Source: Sambucus nigra (Eukaryota > Streptophyta > Magnoliopsida > Dipsacales > Adoxaceae). From it: 64,000 nt of DNA. Below, one piece after another: positions 47,346-58,221 of the stretch; the first letter of the stretch is position 1, and each line of letters begins with the position of its first letter. The notes beneath the pieces were generated by a model. That model saw only the letters and a program-made list of their open reading frames with translations, was not told where the DNA came from and searched no databases. Where the stretch lies: the NCBI GenBank assembly GCA_949130495.1, contig OX422213.1, positions 55,313,284 through 55,377,283 on the forward strand, given 5' to 3'. The position numbers were made by a program, and so were the translations under genes.

Positions 47346-49474
47346 CTAAGAGCTTCCACCCCTGCGACGTGCTCTCTTTCCCCTGCGACGAGGTGATGCA
47401 CCACCACTACCCGAGCCAGAGTCCTCTCCGGATGAAGCAGATGGCACCAAATAGGAAGGAATAGGAACCGCATCCCGAATATGGGAAGTCGTCGAAGATA
47501 TCCAGTCTCTTAGCCAAGTGGTCGACACTAGGACTTGCTACAAGAAAAAGGCAAAATTAGTATCAAAGAAAAGATGACCAAAACCGAAAAGAAAGAAAGA
47601 GAAGAACAAAAAGGTATACCGCAGGTCGGAGTACCTCCTCTATCAAACCCAACTCCTCTGAATCCATCACATGAGGACGGTACAATATAGGCACCATCCC
47701 TCCGTTAGCCCACCGAATATTGTCTGAAAGAGTATGCAATCGGACAAAAGGAACCTCCAAGGTCATCGCCGCAGATGTCGTCGAACCGCCGCCACTATGG
47801 GAAGATCGCACCACCCAACTCGAACCCCATAAGAGGGAAAGGCAGGGCATCATATATATTGGGCGCCATCAACCAGCTTGTCACAAAGTTCATATAGTCT
47901 TATAGCGCAACTGTATCAGTGCACAACAAGTAGGATGCACCGACCATCACCTCTATCCTCGCATCCTCTGATAGCAGTCGCTCCCGCCTCATAGATGTAG
48001 GAGGCTACGTAAGTGGCACTACCACCTCCTCCTCAGCAATCTGGCAAACCACCCTCTCCCCGAGATACCAGGAATGGCTGAACTCATGCACCAGCAAATG
48101 CCTCATCTGCGCGTCCACCCCGGTCATCCCAGCATACTGAATGGCTGTCCCCCGGGATGAAAGGTCACCTGAAAATCATTAAGAAGGCATAAATCAATAC
48201 AAGACCAGAAGGCGCAAAAACTAAGACTAAAAAATGGAAAAATTCTTACCGTACCACTTGTTAGGTCATTCAAGACCTGACATACCGCCTACAGAGAGAG
48301 AGATCCCTTCGACTGCCGATTAGCCTTACGCCATTGATATAATCGACAGGAGTCCCCGACAGTGTCATCCTTCAGAGCGATCAGCGGGGTATTGCACCCA
48401 ATCACATCATAAAAACACATCTATCAAAGATAAGAATTCATAAAGAAAAAGAGATGCATAAGGAAAATGCGAATGCATGAAAGGAAAATACGAATGCATG
48501 AAAAGAAATGTGCAGACTGAAGAATACCTTAAGAAGGTACGTGACTCCAGTTAAGGTCTGCCGGCAACACCGACTAAATGCATCCAGAGAAGAGTAAAGG
48601 GTCGCCAAAGTCAGAATCCCCCAATCATAGAAAGGGATGTTCGAAAACATCCTCGGGTACAGTAAGAACCACAAATGAATGACGTCGCCCCTCGACACCA
48701 CCATGAAACCTCCCAACACCAGAAAAATAATAAATCGGGTCATCTGCCTCACCTGCAGCCCGTCCTCCACATCAATCATCCTGCCCAACAGAACATCCTT
48801 CAGCAGGGACAATCGGATAGAATCCCTAGAAACTATTCTCCCTACATCACCAAGTGTCGCACGCACTGCCTCTGGTCTCACCCGCAAATAGCGATCCACC
48901 TCTATCTACTCTCCATCATAATCTAGCCCCAACAGCTGCTGCACGTCTTTGGGAGTCATAGTCAACTCCCCGAAGCCGAAATGGAAGGTGTGAGTAGTAT
49001 CCCACCACTTCTCCCCCAAAGCGCACAGGACCATTGTCGAATAAGGCCTCTCATCCAGCGCAGATGACAACCTCCCAAAACTCGTTGATGATACCACCCA
49101 ACGTACCATAGGTGGGAGATGCTCTTAGACATCCTTGATCCCCATCGTCCCGCGAGCGCGCATGTTCTTCAAAGAAATACCAGACTAGCAAAAAGAAAAA
49201 AAATCTCATCAGAAGTCAAGATAGAAAGAAAAATCACCTAAAAGAAAGGAATGCCAAAGGTCGGGTTACTTATATAACCGCCAGGATTCACACTCGAAGA
49301 GTGATGACGCGACGGCTCCCACAATAAAGTTCACTCATCCGGAACAGGCTCAAACGCATCAAAGGAGTTCTCACTCCCCAAAGCAAGAGGCGCCCTGGCC
49401 CTCCACTCCACATTCACCCAGTCATCAATGGTCAACCACTCCCTGTGAACTGCAGTGCTCACAAAAGCGGCCAT
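47346..49474 (-). pseudogene. Antisense gene 1 of element D: plant mobile domain (PMD) protein, with introns, broken
   Basis: The minus-strand ATG is at 49474. The PMD core is one frame from about 49190 to 48530. Key segments are SGISLKNMRARGTMGI, WWDTTHTFHFGFGELTMTP followed by KDVQQLLGLDYDG, then DVLLGRMIDVEDG, IIFLVLGGFMVVSRGDVIHL and WGILTLATLYSSLDAFSRC. This is the order of the PMD family (MAIN/MAIL1-like). Stops lie at 49126 and 48906. Candidate introns end in AG at 49190 and 48420 and begin with GT at 48530 and 48246. Later exons (48180-47560) are damaged. The last piece (47528-47346) ends in a basic Arg/Ser/Gly tail (SPRRRGKRARRRGGSS). It is not an autonomous host gene, as it lies wholly inside D. 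Confidence 0.7.
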
Positions 49475-49567
49475 TTATTGAAGATTGGAATGCTAGACTG
49501 ATTTGCCGAGAAATCGCAGAAAGAGAGAAAGAAAATAAGCTGTGAAAAAATGAAGGGATTCGCCCCC

Positions 49568-49575
49568 TTTATATA
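49568..49575 (-). promoter_or_regulatory. TATA box of antisense gene 1
   Basis: The minus strand reads TATATAAA, 94 bases before the ATG at 49474. It is followed by a pyrimidine-rich leader (TTTCTTTCTCTCTTTCTGCG). TGCCGAAC lies at 49602-49595 and TGCCGAATGGCA at 49671-49682, both upstream. Confidence 0.6.
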
Positions 49576-49699
49576 GAATGCCAAATTTCATGTCGTTCGG
49601 CACTTACCCCAACCATATCAATCAGTACTGACTCCTTACCTTCCTGAGGTAGTCCAAAAGTCTGTGCCACTGCCGAATGGCACCCCTCATACCATGCCG

Positions 49700-50066
49700 G
49701 CCGGTACCCTCCTTACATTTTGTACAAAAAATTCCTAAAAAATACCAGAAAGCCCCGAAAAATCCTCAGAAAATTCCTAAAAATCCGAGGAAGGATTCGC
49801 AACATTTTCACCAGGAAAATTTTGCATTCCGTCAAGTGAAACCCCTCTTTCCCAGCAAAATCCTCAAAAAACAAGTGAATCTCCTCCCGACAAAGCACTG
49901 GAGGATCTCTAAGGATCGCCTGATCACTTCCCCACAACACCAAAATTGGTTGTTCCCCCATACGAGGCCTCCTAAAGAAACAAAAGCTTACCCAGCTATC
50001 AGCTCCCCAGCTCAGATCAAAATCATAAAGCACTTTCTCCCGCAGAATCAAATTCCAATATTTATC
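49700..50066. other. Spacer upstream of antisense gene 1
   Basis: No supported gene. A repeated AAAATCCTCAGAAAATTCCTAAAAATCC-like A-rich phrase occurs near 49730-49800. Confidence 0.5.
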
Positions 50067-50070
50067 CACT

Positions 50071-50270
50071 CTTAGGTCAGAATTGACCTCGATCTTGTAT
50101 TGTCACCTAAGTTAGGTCAGAACTGACCTCGGTCCTCGATCTTCACCACTCATAGGTAAGAATTGACATCGGTCTTGTATCGTCACCTGAGTTAGGTCAG
50201 AATTGACCTCGGTCCTCGATCGTCACCACTCTTAGGTCAGAATTGACCTTGGTAATTAGATCTTCACTCT
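50071..50270. repeat. 40-base tandem repeat in element D 3' region
   Basis: TTAGGTCAGAATTGACCTC-type cores begin at 50071, 50111, 50151, 50191 and 50231, exactly 40 bases apart. Alternate units share the same spacer, giving an 80-base higher-order unit. Degenerate relatives (GACCCACAGAATC, GACCCTCTGAATCGG) continue to about 50412. The core AGGTCA-n4-TGACCT is an inverted repeat. Confidence 0.88.
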
Positions 50271-50486
50271 AAGCTCGCAGAATTGTCTTTGACCCACAGA
50301 ATCAATCACCTTTATCACTTAAGCCCACATATTTGGATTTGACCCATAAAATTGGTCATCCCAGCACAGCCCTCGGGTCCTCAGAATCGTCCTCGACCCT
50401 CTGAATCGGTCATATTCCATCAAAAGCATTATGTGGTGTCTATTAGACGGTTATCATTTATTCCAAACTCTCCCATCGAGGGTCTC

Positions 50487-52562
50487 TATAGACATCCCAT
50501 TCTGTTACCCCTAACTCTCCTTAGGTCCCTAGTACCTCCCTTCATCACTACAAACCCAGGTCATACCCCGAGTACTGACCTAGAAGCCATCGTGCACTCC
50601 GAGGCTCCATTTGACTAAAAAGTCAAACTCTTTAGCTCAACCGAGGTTGAATCAATCTTCGAAGGGCACTAAAACCCCTTTCCAATGGTCCGCTCCGAGC
50701 AAGATTTCAACTAACCATGCAGACGAACGATCCGTTTGCATCTAAAACTTGATTTAGAGGCCACCGGGCGCTCCCGGGCTCTGTTTGACCTAAGTCAACT
50801 CTTCATCTCGACCGAGTCTGAATGAATCTTCGAAGGGCACTGAAACCCCTTTCCAAATGGTCCACTCTGTGCGCGATTCTAACTTACCATGGGTACGAAC
50901 GATCCATTTGATTCCAAGAGGTCACCAAATGTTTCCAGGGCTCGGTTGACCAAAGCCAACTCCCCAAACCGGGTCAAACTCTTTGGAATGTAGAAGTACA
51001 TCTAGTAACCTTTCCAATGGTCTGCCCCATGTGCGATTCGGACTTACCATGCGGACAAATGATCCATTTGCGTCTGAATGATTCCCCATCCAATGGACCA
51101 ACAAACGCTTTCGAGCCATATTTGACCCAAAGTCAGCTCCCGAACCCGGGAGCGGTCCAAAGGACTTTCAAAGGTCTCTGAATTATCTTTCCAATGATCA
51201 GCCCCATACTTGATTTTGACCAACAGTTTTCCCTCGATAGCCAATTTTTCGAAAAGGCTTGAAATACACTACCAAATGGTAGGTTCCAGACCCTGCCTAT
51301 CGGCAGGTGCTGATAGGCAAGACCAGGTCTATGCCGATCGTTAGTGACATGGGCCTATAAAAAGAGGCCTTCACCTCATTTGCAAAGGGAGCACATATCT
51401 GATAGAAATCGGTCTCAGCGAATCCCAAAAACCTCTCTCGAAGATAGCGCGATTTCAACATCCAAAATCCTTTCTAACTTCCACTTTTCATCATCCTTTT
51501 AGTCAAACTTGGTGAATTATCCACTCTCCATCATCATCCAAGTGCAAGGGCTGCTCTCGAACATTCAAGATCAAGCTCAAGATCTTCAAAAAGGTCCAAC
51601 TTTCTTAACTTTCTCTTAAATTCTCTTAAATTCGCAATAACTTGTTTTATTACCTAGCACTTTTATTATCTCATCTCACACATCCTAATATACTTTTTAT
51701 TTAGTATTATTGCACATCTCTTATTTTCATATAAATAAAACCCAAAAAACAAGAAAAAGAGGGCTTGCTCATAAATTCCAAATAGGGATTCTCATACTTT
51801 TCTCACAACTAAAACACTTTTTCTACACACACACACACTCACAAATAAGAAATCTCCCATTTGGATTTATGAGATAGACCCCACCCCTCGTTTTGTGTGC
51901 GAACTATGTGGACTTTAATGCGTTTATAGGCTACGTAGGGGTCTCGGGGTAAAACTCGAGACTCGAGTCCTATTCTCACTTTCTCCCTCATTTTCTACCT
52001 TCTCTAAATTCAATTTTCTTATATTATATATACTTATTCTTAGTGACGTATTACTCCATATGTGTTATCATTCCATTATAACGATCAACGTAAGGGTCAT
52101 CGCGTAAATCTTATTTTCTAATATTATTTTTATACCTTCCTACGGATGAATCGCTTTATCTCTCCCATGATACAAGTCGAGGATTCCTATATCCACTATA
52201 TATATTCATATGCACACATATCACGGGGAAATTACAAAAGGAAAATAGTAAACATCCATGAGAGACCAAAAGGACGGAATCGGTACCTAACATCTTACCA
52301 TTTCTTAACTTATCCTCTGAACTCGTCTCGAATCATTTTGGTTTCGTATGCACCAGTATGTCTTTGGATGCCATCCTTTGGGATGGCTTCCCCTTTTTCT
52401 TTTGTCTGTTTTGAGTAAAATAGACGCGCGACTCTAAATCTCTCTACATTTTTACACCTCATCTCAAACGACGCCGGCCGAAGCGCTCCCGAGAGGGACG
52501 CGCATGACCCAAGGATCCTTCATTCACGCGCCCACCCACGGCGAGGATCCGGGATGGCCATA
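50487..52562 (+). repeat. 3' LTR of element D
   Basis: It matches 34626-36715 from ATAGACATCCC (the first bases TG read TA) to GGCCATA. The tract just before it (ATCGAGGGTCTC) is a poor polypurine tract. Confidence 0.85.
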
Positions 52563-52567
52563 GAAGT

Positions 52568-53708
52568 GTTGGGGTGTGAACAAGTAACAATTAAATTTAG
52601 ACCCAATAACTTAAAACATGTTCACGGAGTTCTCATTTGATTACAAACTTTGTCACATTTGAATATAACCTCATGTGACAATATAAGTTGAACTCAATGA
52701 ACAAACATACACAATGCATACAAGCCTAGAATTTTGATGATTCTACAAACCAATAGAGTCATGACATTGAAAGTACAACAAGGATAAATAGACATTGTGT
52801 AAATCGTTGATATACCATCCAAACTCCCTCAAAATAAGAATAATAATTTAATCTTTTGAATGAATAAATTAACTAAACAAAATAGGCCTTGGAAAATATT
52901 TTCTTTTAATGCCATTATTCTTTTAGGCCTTTGGACCACGTATTTCTTTTAGGTCCAAGCAAACGGTGGCTTATTCACAAAGGGCGATATTTCCTTTCTG
53001 AGCCCTTCCCCGTGCACATTAAATATATATAATCTTTTATCGCTCAATTCTCGGGCGCAACGGATTTTAACATGCACTAGTCCTCCTTGGTTACATAACA
53101 TGTAGATGACAAGATTGGTAGTAGAACACCTCACAAAGCTCAAATATACATGTGAAATTATAATTTCAAGTGAGCTCGTGCATGTGTGAATTGAGGCATA
53201 TAAAAATATAATCCATTATATTAACACAAAATCCAACTACTCCATGTAAGCATGGTAAAGGACATTTTAAGGATTGCCAATCTAAACCAAAAGTTCTAGC
53301 CACATGGGAGCGAAAAAGAAGGGATTCAAACACAAGTATATGCCACATAGAGTGTGTCAAAGTAAAATGCACACAAAACAAAAATCTTTTTGAGTTTTGT
53401 TTTTTGATATTTTTAACCAAAGAACAAAAAGATATTTACTCAAAAGACAAACACAAATCATTTGTATTTTTCATTAAGACTAAATTACTAAAAAGGCGAA
53501 ACACAAATAATAAACAAAATCTTTTTGTATTTTTCATTTAATGCAAACTAAAATGAAAGAACTATAATACAAAAAATAATCAAACACCATAATTCTAGCA
53601 TGAGATAAAGAATGGAGTATATACTAGAACGATGATAAAGAAACATACAATTATCATGATTATTTAGCATTAAGTACAAAATCTAAAGTATGCAAACAAC
53701 TAACACCT
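52568..53708 (-). other. Element C interior after gag
   Basis: On the minus strand this follows the gag stop. It has repeated AAAAATACAAA-GATTT phrases near 53430-53560. Two short open frames (53420-53166 and 53143-52949) have no recognised domain. No protease, integrase or RT motif is seen. Confidence 0.5.
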
Positions 53709-55640
53709 TCAACATTTAGATTTAGCAAGGGAGGAAGCATGTGCAAGTAAATGAGAATCAAAAATCCTATTTTGTAAAGAAACTAAGTCGGATCTCCTAA
53801 CCCAAACTAATGAAGAATGACGATCATGGGGTGAAGGAATCTTGGCTACCTTGGTTGTCTTACATTGGGATTTTCTAGGACCTCGTTTAAGATCAAAACA
53901 AAATTTCCTAAGATGACCTTTTCGACCACAATGTGAGCACCTAAAGACTCGGCAAAAAGACTTACCTAAGGAATGATCTATAACATTGTTCCTAGAGGAT
54001 TCTCCTAAAAAATTGGTTTTGGCTTTAACAATTGACTCATTACAAGTATCGAAGCCTAAACCACACGTGTCATTTTTAATTTGGACCGTTCCTAATATTT
54101 TACCTAATTTCTCCGAACGACACTCCAAATCAAATTTGACTTGAATAGAGTCTTTTAATTTATTTTCTAATTCTTAAATGTTAGACTCTAATAAAACATT
54201 TCGCTCTTCAAATGCAAGAAGCTCCTTTTTCAAGGATTCCATTAAACCTTTAAGGCTATCTCTCTCGCCTTATACATATTCAAGCTTCTCATGAAGAGCT
54301 CTCTCACGTGTTCTAAGGTCTTCCACATTAATGACCTTGACACACTCTTTCAAACTAGATTCTAACTTCAAATTTGTTCTTTTTAATTTAATAGATTCTT
54401 CATATAATTCTTGAAACGTAATTTGATGTTCACTCACATCAACCTCATTTTCACTTTCACTCTCTCTTTCTTCTCCACTCTCACTACCATCATCTTTTTG
54501 AGCTTCACAAACAAAGGCCTTGGAAGTGTCATGTTTTAAGATGTCATTGTCAGACAATTTCTCACACTCACTAACATGACTCTCCATGAACGCGGTAAAG
54601 TTACTCTCAATTGGGGAAGCGGGTCCCTCTTCCTTATCACTATCACTAAGGGTAGCATTATATGAAATAGGTTTTTTACCCTCTTTCCCTAGTTTAGTGG
54701 GGCATTCAAAAGCCCTATGGCGATAACCCTCACAACCTTAACACCTATTTAACTCGTCCCTATTTAAATTTACATTAAAAGTTTTAGGTATATTCTCGGA
54801 TTTGTCATGCTTAGAATTTTCAAATTTCTTAAAATTATTTTTAAATTTATCTTTGTCAAATTTAAGAAATTTTCAAAACCTCCTAGCAAACATAACCATA
54901 TCTTCCGAGCCACTCTCTACTACTTAATTTTCCTCCTTTCGAGCTTTCAATGTAACACCTTAATCTATTTTCTTTTTATTTTTAGAGGGAAACATGTCTA
55001 GTTCATAGGTTTGTAAATCACCTACGACCTCTTCTAATTTTATAGAAGATAAAATGGGTAAAGAATTTAACATGGTCACATTAGGAATAAATCTATCGGG
55101 TAGGGACCTTAAAATTTTCTTTAATACTCGATTGTCGGGTATTTTCTCTCCCAAATTAAAAGAAGAATTAACTATATCGAAAAATCTAGCATAAAATTCA
55201 TCAAAAGTTTCCTTTTCATTCATTTTGATGGTTTCAAATTGAGTAGTGAGGTTTTGGAGTTTCGAAGATTTTACGACACTAGTTCCTTCATGAGTGAGTT
55301 GAAAAATATCCCAAGCTTCTTTAGTGGTTTCACACGTCATAATGCATTGGAATTCATCCAGTGTGACCGCGCTAAATAAAGCATTTAACCCTCGGGAATT
55401 AAAGTTTGCAAGTTTAACTTCATTCTCAGTCCATCTTTCGGTGGGTTTGGGAATACGTTCATTTTCAACTAAATATGTAGGTGGGGACCACCCGTTAATG
55501 ACAGACAACTAAACCCTCTCATCTAGAGACCTAAGTGTTAAACACATACGTGCTTTCCAATATGCGTAATTAGAACCATTGGAAATATGAAATTTTGAAA
55601 TGGGAAAAATTCCATTTTAGTCAAAAATATTTAAAAAGAT
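53709..55640 (-). pseudogene. gag: Element C gag (broken)
   Basis: One minus-strand frame runs from about 55610 to a stop at 53709, broken by stops. The N-terminus has the capsid pattern YAYWKARMCLTLRSLDERV, then ALFSAVTLDEFQCIMTCETTKEAWDIFQ and KILRSLPDRFIPNV (UBN2-type copia gag). A first CCHC knuckle near 54738-54700 has its second residue replaced by a stop. A serine/glutamate-rich region and a coiled-coil segment (LKRTNLKLESSLKECVKV, 54400-54340) follow. A second knuckle CSHCGRKGHLRKFC lies at about 53950-53905. Knuckle, coiled coil, knuckle is the Sirevirus gag layout. The frame after the second knuckle ends without a protease. Confidence 0.85.
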
Positions 55641-55666
55641 ATTAAATGCAATAATTTAGCGATCCC

Positions 55667-55678
55667 ACTATGATACAA
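55667..55678 (-). promoter_or_regulatory. Degenerate primer binding site of element C
   Basis: The minus strand reads TTGTATCATAGT just inside the 5' LTR, against the copia consensus TGGTATCAGAGC. Confidence 0.55.
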
Positions 55679-55680
55679 CT

Positions 55681-57211
55681 TGTTGGAAATGATGACCCCC
55701 AATTTTAAATTTTACAAAAAGAATTTCCTTTAAATGCGGAAGAGAGATGACTCAACACAATAAATTTTAATTTCTACAAATTAAAATTAAACAAAACTCA
55801 AAGTGAAATTAAATTAACCAAGAAATACAATTTTCACTTAAACTAAATTAATACAACCCACGTCCTAGAAATTTGCCTAACAAAATAATTAATCCATTTT
55901 TGTAAATTTAAGCCAAACCAAATTTTATCCATTAAAATTAATGACTTGAATTAAATTAATGTTTACCCAAATTGAATTAGCACCAAATTATATATATTAA
56001 TTTTATCTTTTACCTAAGCATGCATCTAATGTGAATTTGAAAAAGATAAAATAAACAAACCACTACGCCGCGATGTACGAGGAAAAACCCACAATGGGAA
56101 AAAAAATCTCGAACGACCCTAGCCTCAAATGCACAAAATACGGTTTTACAAATACAAGATAAAAAGACTCACAACACCTGGCTTGAGTCCATTCAAGACT
56201 CAAAACTTCTTCTTATACTGACTCTGCCTAGCGAATAACCAAGAAGATCCACCGCAGCCTCGAAATCCACCGATCGGAGTCACCTCCACCATAACAAGGA
56301 GCCTTTCTCCAAGTGGGTATGTCACATTAAACAAACTTCTTCTGTGTGCGATATAGAAGTAAACCCGAGCTTCTCTTCTTTGAGGTGTAGAGATAACCCG
56401 GTGCCAACACTCCAAGCAAGGATATATATTAAGTAACTTGGAATAAACTAATATGGGTGTAAACCAAAAGTGTTTAAAGATGATTTTTTTGAAAAACAAA
56501 ACATTCAACATTTGAACCTTTTCATGGAAAAATTAAACTCTCAAAAATCTCTCTAGGAGATAGAAGAATATGAAAAAGTTACTTAGAAAAGGTTGCTTCC
56601 CGCACTAGATAATTTTGTCAAAAAGTAGTGGGAAAAACATAGTGGGAACATGGAGAAAACTGTAAAAAACTATTCCCGCCAAAGTCGTTCGAACGACATT
56701 TTCGTTCGAACGACATTCTCGTTCAAACGCTTTACTAGGGATTTTCCAGAGGTGAAAAAGGAATCTCGTTAGAAGTCTCGTTCGAACGACCTGGGAATCT
56801 CATTCGAACGAGATTCCAGTACATTCGAACGACTTTCCAGAAAATGAAAAATTCTTTTTACGCCCAGAACTTTTTATTAAAAGTTCTAAAAACTATATTC
56901 TAAATAAAACAAAGTCGTTAAAATTATTTATAAAAGATTTACAAAATACACCCAAAAAATTTCCAAGCTCCTATATATATGTAAAATGCATTCATACCTT
57001 AGGAGCATTGGAACTAATGTTGTTGACGTAGAAACGAGGCACACTAAACCCAGCATATGATGAAGCTTTATACTCTTGTCCGCTACGTCTTCAACTAACA
57101 CATCATAGGCTTGGATGGATACACTTGAAAACAATCATATGACTTAAATGTTTTTGTCCGTAATTGAGCCAACACTACATTAAGACTCAATCAGAGACTT
57201 GTGTCCTTATA
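55681..57211 (-). repeat. 5' LTR of element C
   Basis: In + orientation it runs from TGTTGGAAATG to GTCCTTATA (the last C of CA mutated to T). It contains the TCGTTCGAACGA palindrome cluster at 56690-56840. Confidence 0.88.
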
Positions 57212-57216
57212 AGTCT

Positions 57217-58221
57217 AACCCTTTTCCACCATATTTAAGCTTATAACACCCACCTACACAATTATTGAACAAAGTTACAAACCATGGAAACATTGTTGGG
57301 GGGGGGGGGGGGGGGTTGAAGAAGAAGTAAAATAAATTATGGAGTTTAAAAGGGGTTTTCATGGAGATTTCAAGAAGCAAGCGTGGTGGAGTTAGGCAAC
57401 CACTTTAAGGGCACCTTAGAAGGTGGGAGGTTACCATCTTTTCCTACCTTCATCCAACCATTTTGGGAGCATTCTTTGAGGTGGAAAAATCTTCTCTTAG
57501 CTTAAGAACTCAATTTTTCCATATTATTGATCTTGTAGTTTGAGTTTGTAAGAGTAGAATGCATATATGATTTAAGAAATTTATTTCTCATGGTTTTATG
57601 AAAAACTATTTATAAATAACCCAAGAGTTTTGAGAAAAATGGTATATTTCAGGAACTCTTGATATCTAAACATTTTATGGAATAAAATGTTTAAAAAGAT
57701 ATTTCTCATATTGAAAATATTTTATGAACAAATGTCTTAAGGTTTTCTTCTGAAAATTGGGATTTTCATATAAATAGACATTTACTCAAGTTTTGAGGAA
57801 ATAAAAATGTCTTTGAGCTTGAAAAGCATATTTATGCAAATATTATGAAATATATAGGATTAACCATATGTTAGACCCATTTAATGGGATTTTTGGACTT
57901 AAAATCCATCTCTTCGTGTATATAAACTTCTAGTATTTTGATGATGAGCATATAAAAAAGTTTAAAAAAGGTTTTATTAGATTTTAACATGAAATAAAAA
58001 ATATATAAATTTCAACACTTAAAGCGTGTTAAAAAGTGTAGAAAATGTGTAGGTGGGTATTTCTAGGCTTCATGTGAAAATAAAGGAGAAAGGGTGTTTT
58101 CTTGTAAAGTAGTCTCCAAAATGCCAAAGGGTTTTCTAAGTAAAGAAAGTAATGAATAAAGATAACTTCAACTCGAAGAGGGTGTTAACTTCAAAGTGTG
58201 AAATGGGTGTTAATAAGTAAA
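57217..58221. other. Unassigned segment right of element C
   Basis: No gene is seen. It continues the older DNA at 31611-32331 across C. It contains a G18 run (57298-57315) and AT-rich sequence, and ends at the G LTR with GTAAA. Confidence 0.4.

Larger units (their letters stand above)
34626..52562 (+). mobile_element. Element D: Tat-lineage Ty3-gypsy element with antisense genes, nested in C
   Basis: The LTRs are 34626-36715 and 50487-52562. The flanking duplications are AAAGT (34621-34625) and GAAGT (52563-52567), one mismatch. The primer site resembles the TGGCGACTCTGCTGGGGA type used by Tat/Ogre elements. The order is gag, protease, RT, RNase H, a second archaeal-type RNase H, integrase, a 4 kb antisense gene region, 40-base tandem repeats and the 3' LTR. 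A second RNase H and extra frames between integrase and the LTR are known traits of the Tat lineage. All sense frames are broken. Confidence 0.9.
32337..57211 (-). mobile_element. Element C: minus-strand Sirevirus-like Ty1-copia element without pol, interrupted by D
   Basis: The direct LTRs are 32337-33846 and 55681-57211. The 5-base target duplication AGTCT lies at 32332-32336 and 57212-57216. On the minus strand, the right LTR is followed by a weak initiator-Met-type primer site (55678-55667, TTGTATCATAGT) and then gag with two CCHC knuckles. The left LTR is preceded by a polypurine tract AAAGGTGGAGATT (33859-33847). The interior outside D is only about 3.9 kb. It has no protease, integrase, RT or RNase H that I can detect. 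Confidence 0.85.

Noticed and set aside
50071..50270. CRISPR-like regular spacing
   Set aside because: Spacers are themselves repeated, the period is 40 bases with no unique spacers, and the DNA is plant retrotransposon.
56690..56840. Heat-shock element reading of the GTTCGAACGA cluster
   Set aside because: Heat-shock elements need GAA and TTC units separated by two bases; here TTC and GAA are directly adjacent.
57247..58060. Possible MITE with CACCCACCTACAC inverted ends
   Set aside because: Only about 13 bases match and no target duplication is visible at either end.
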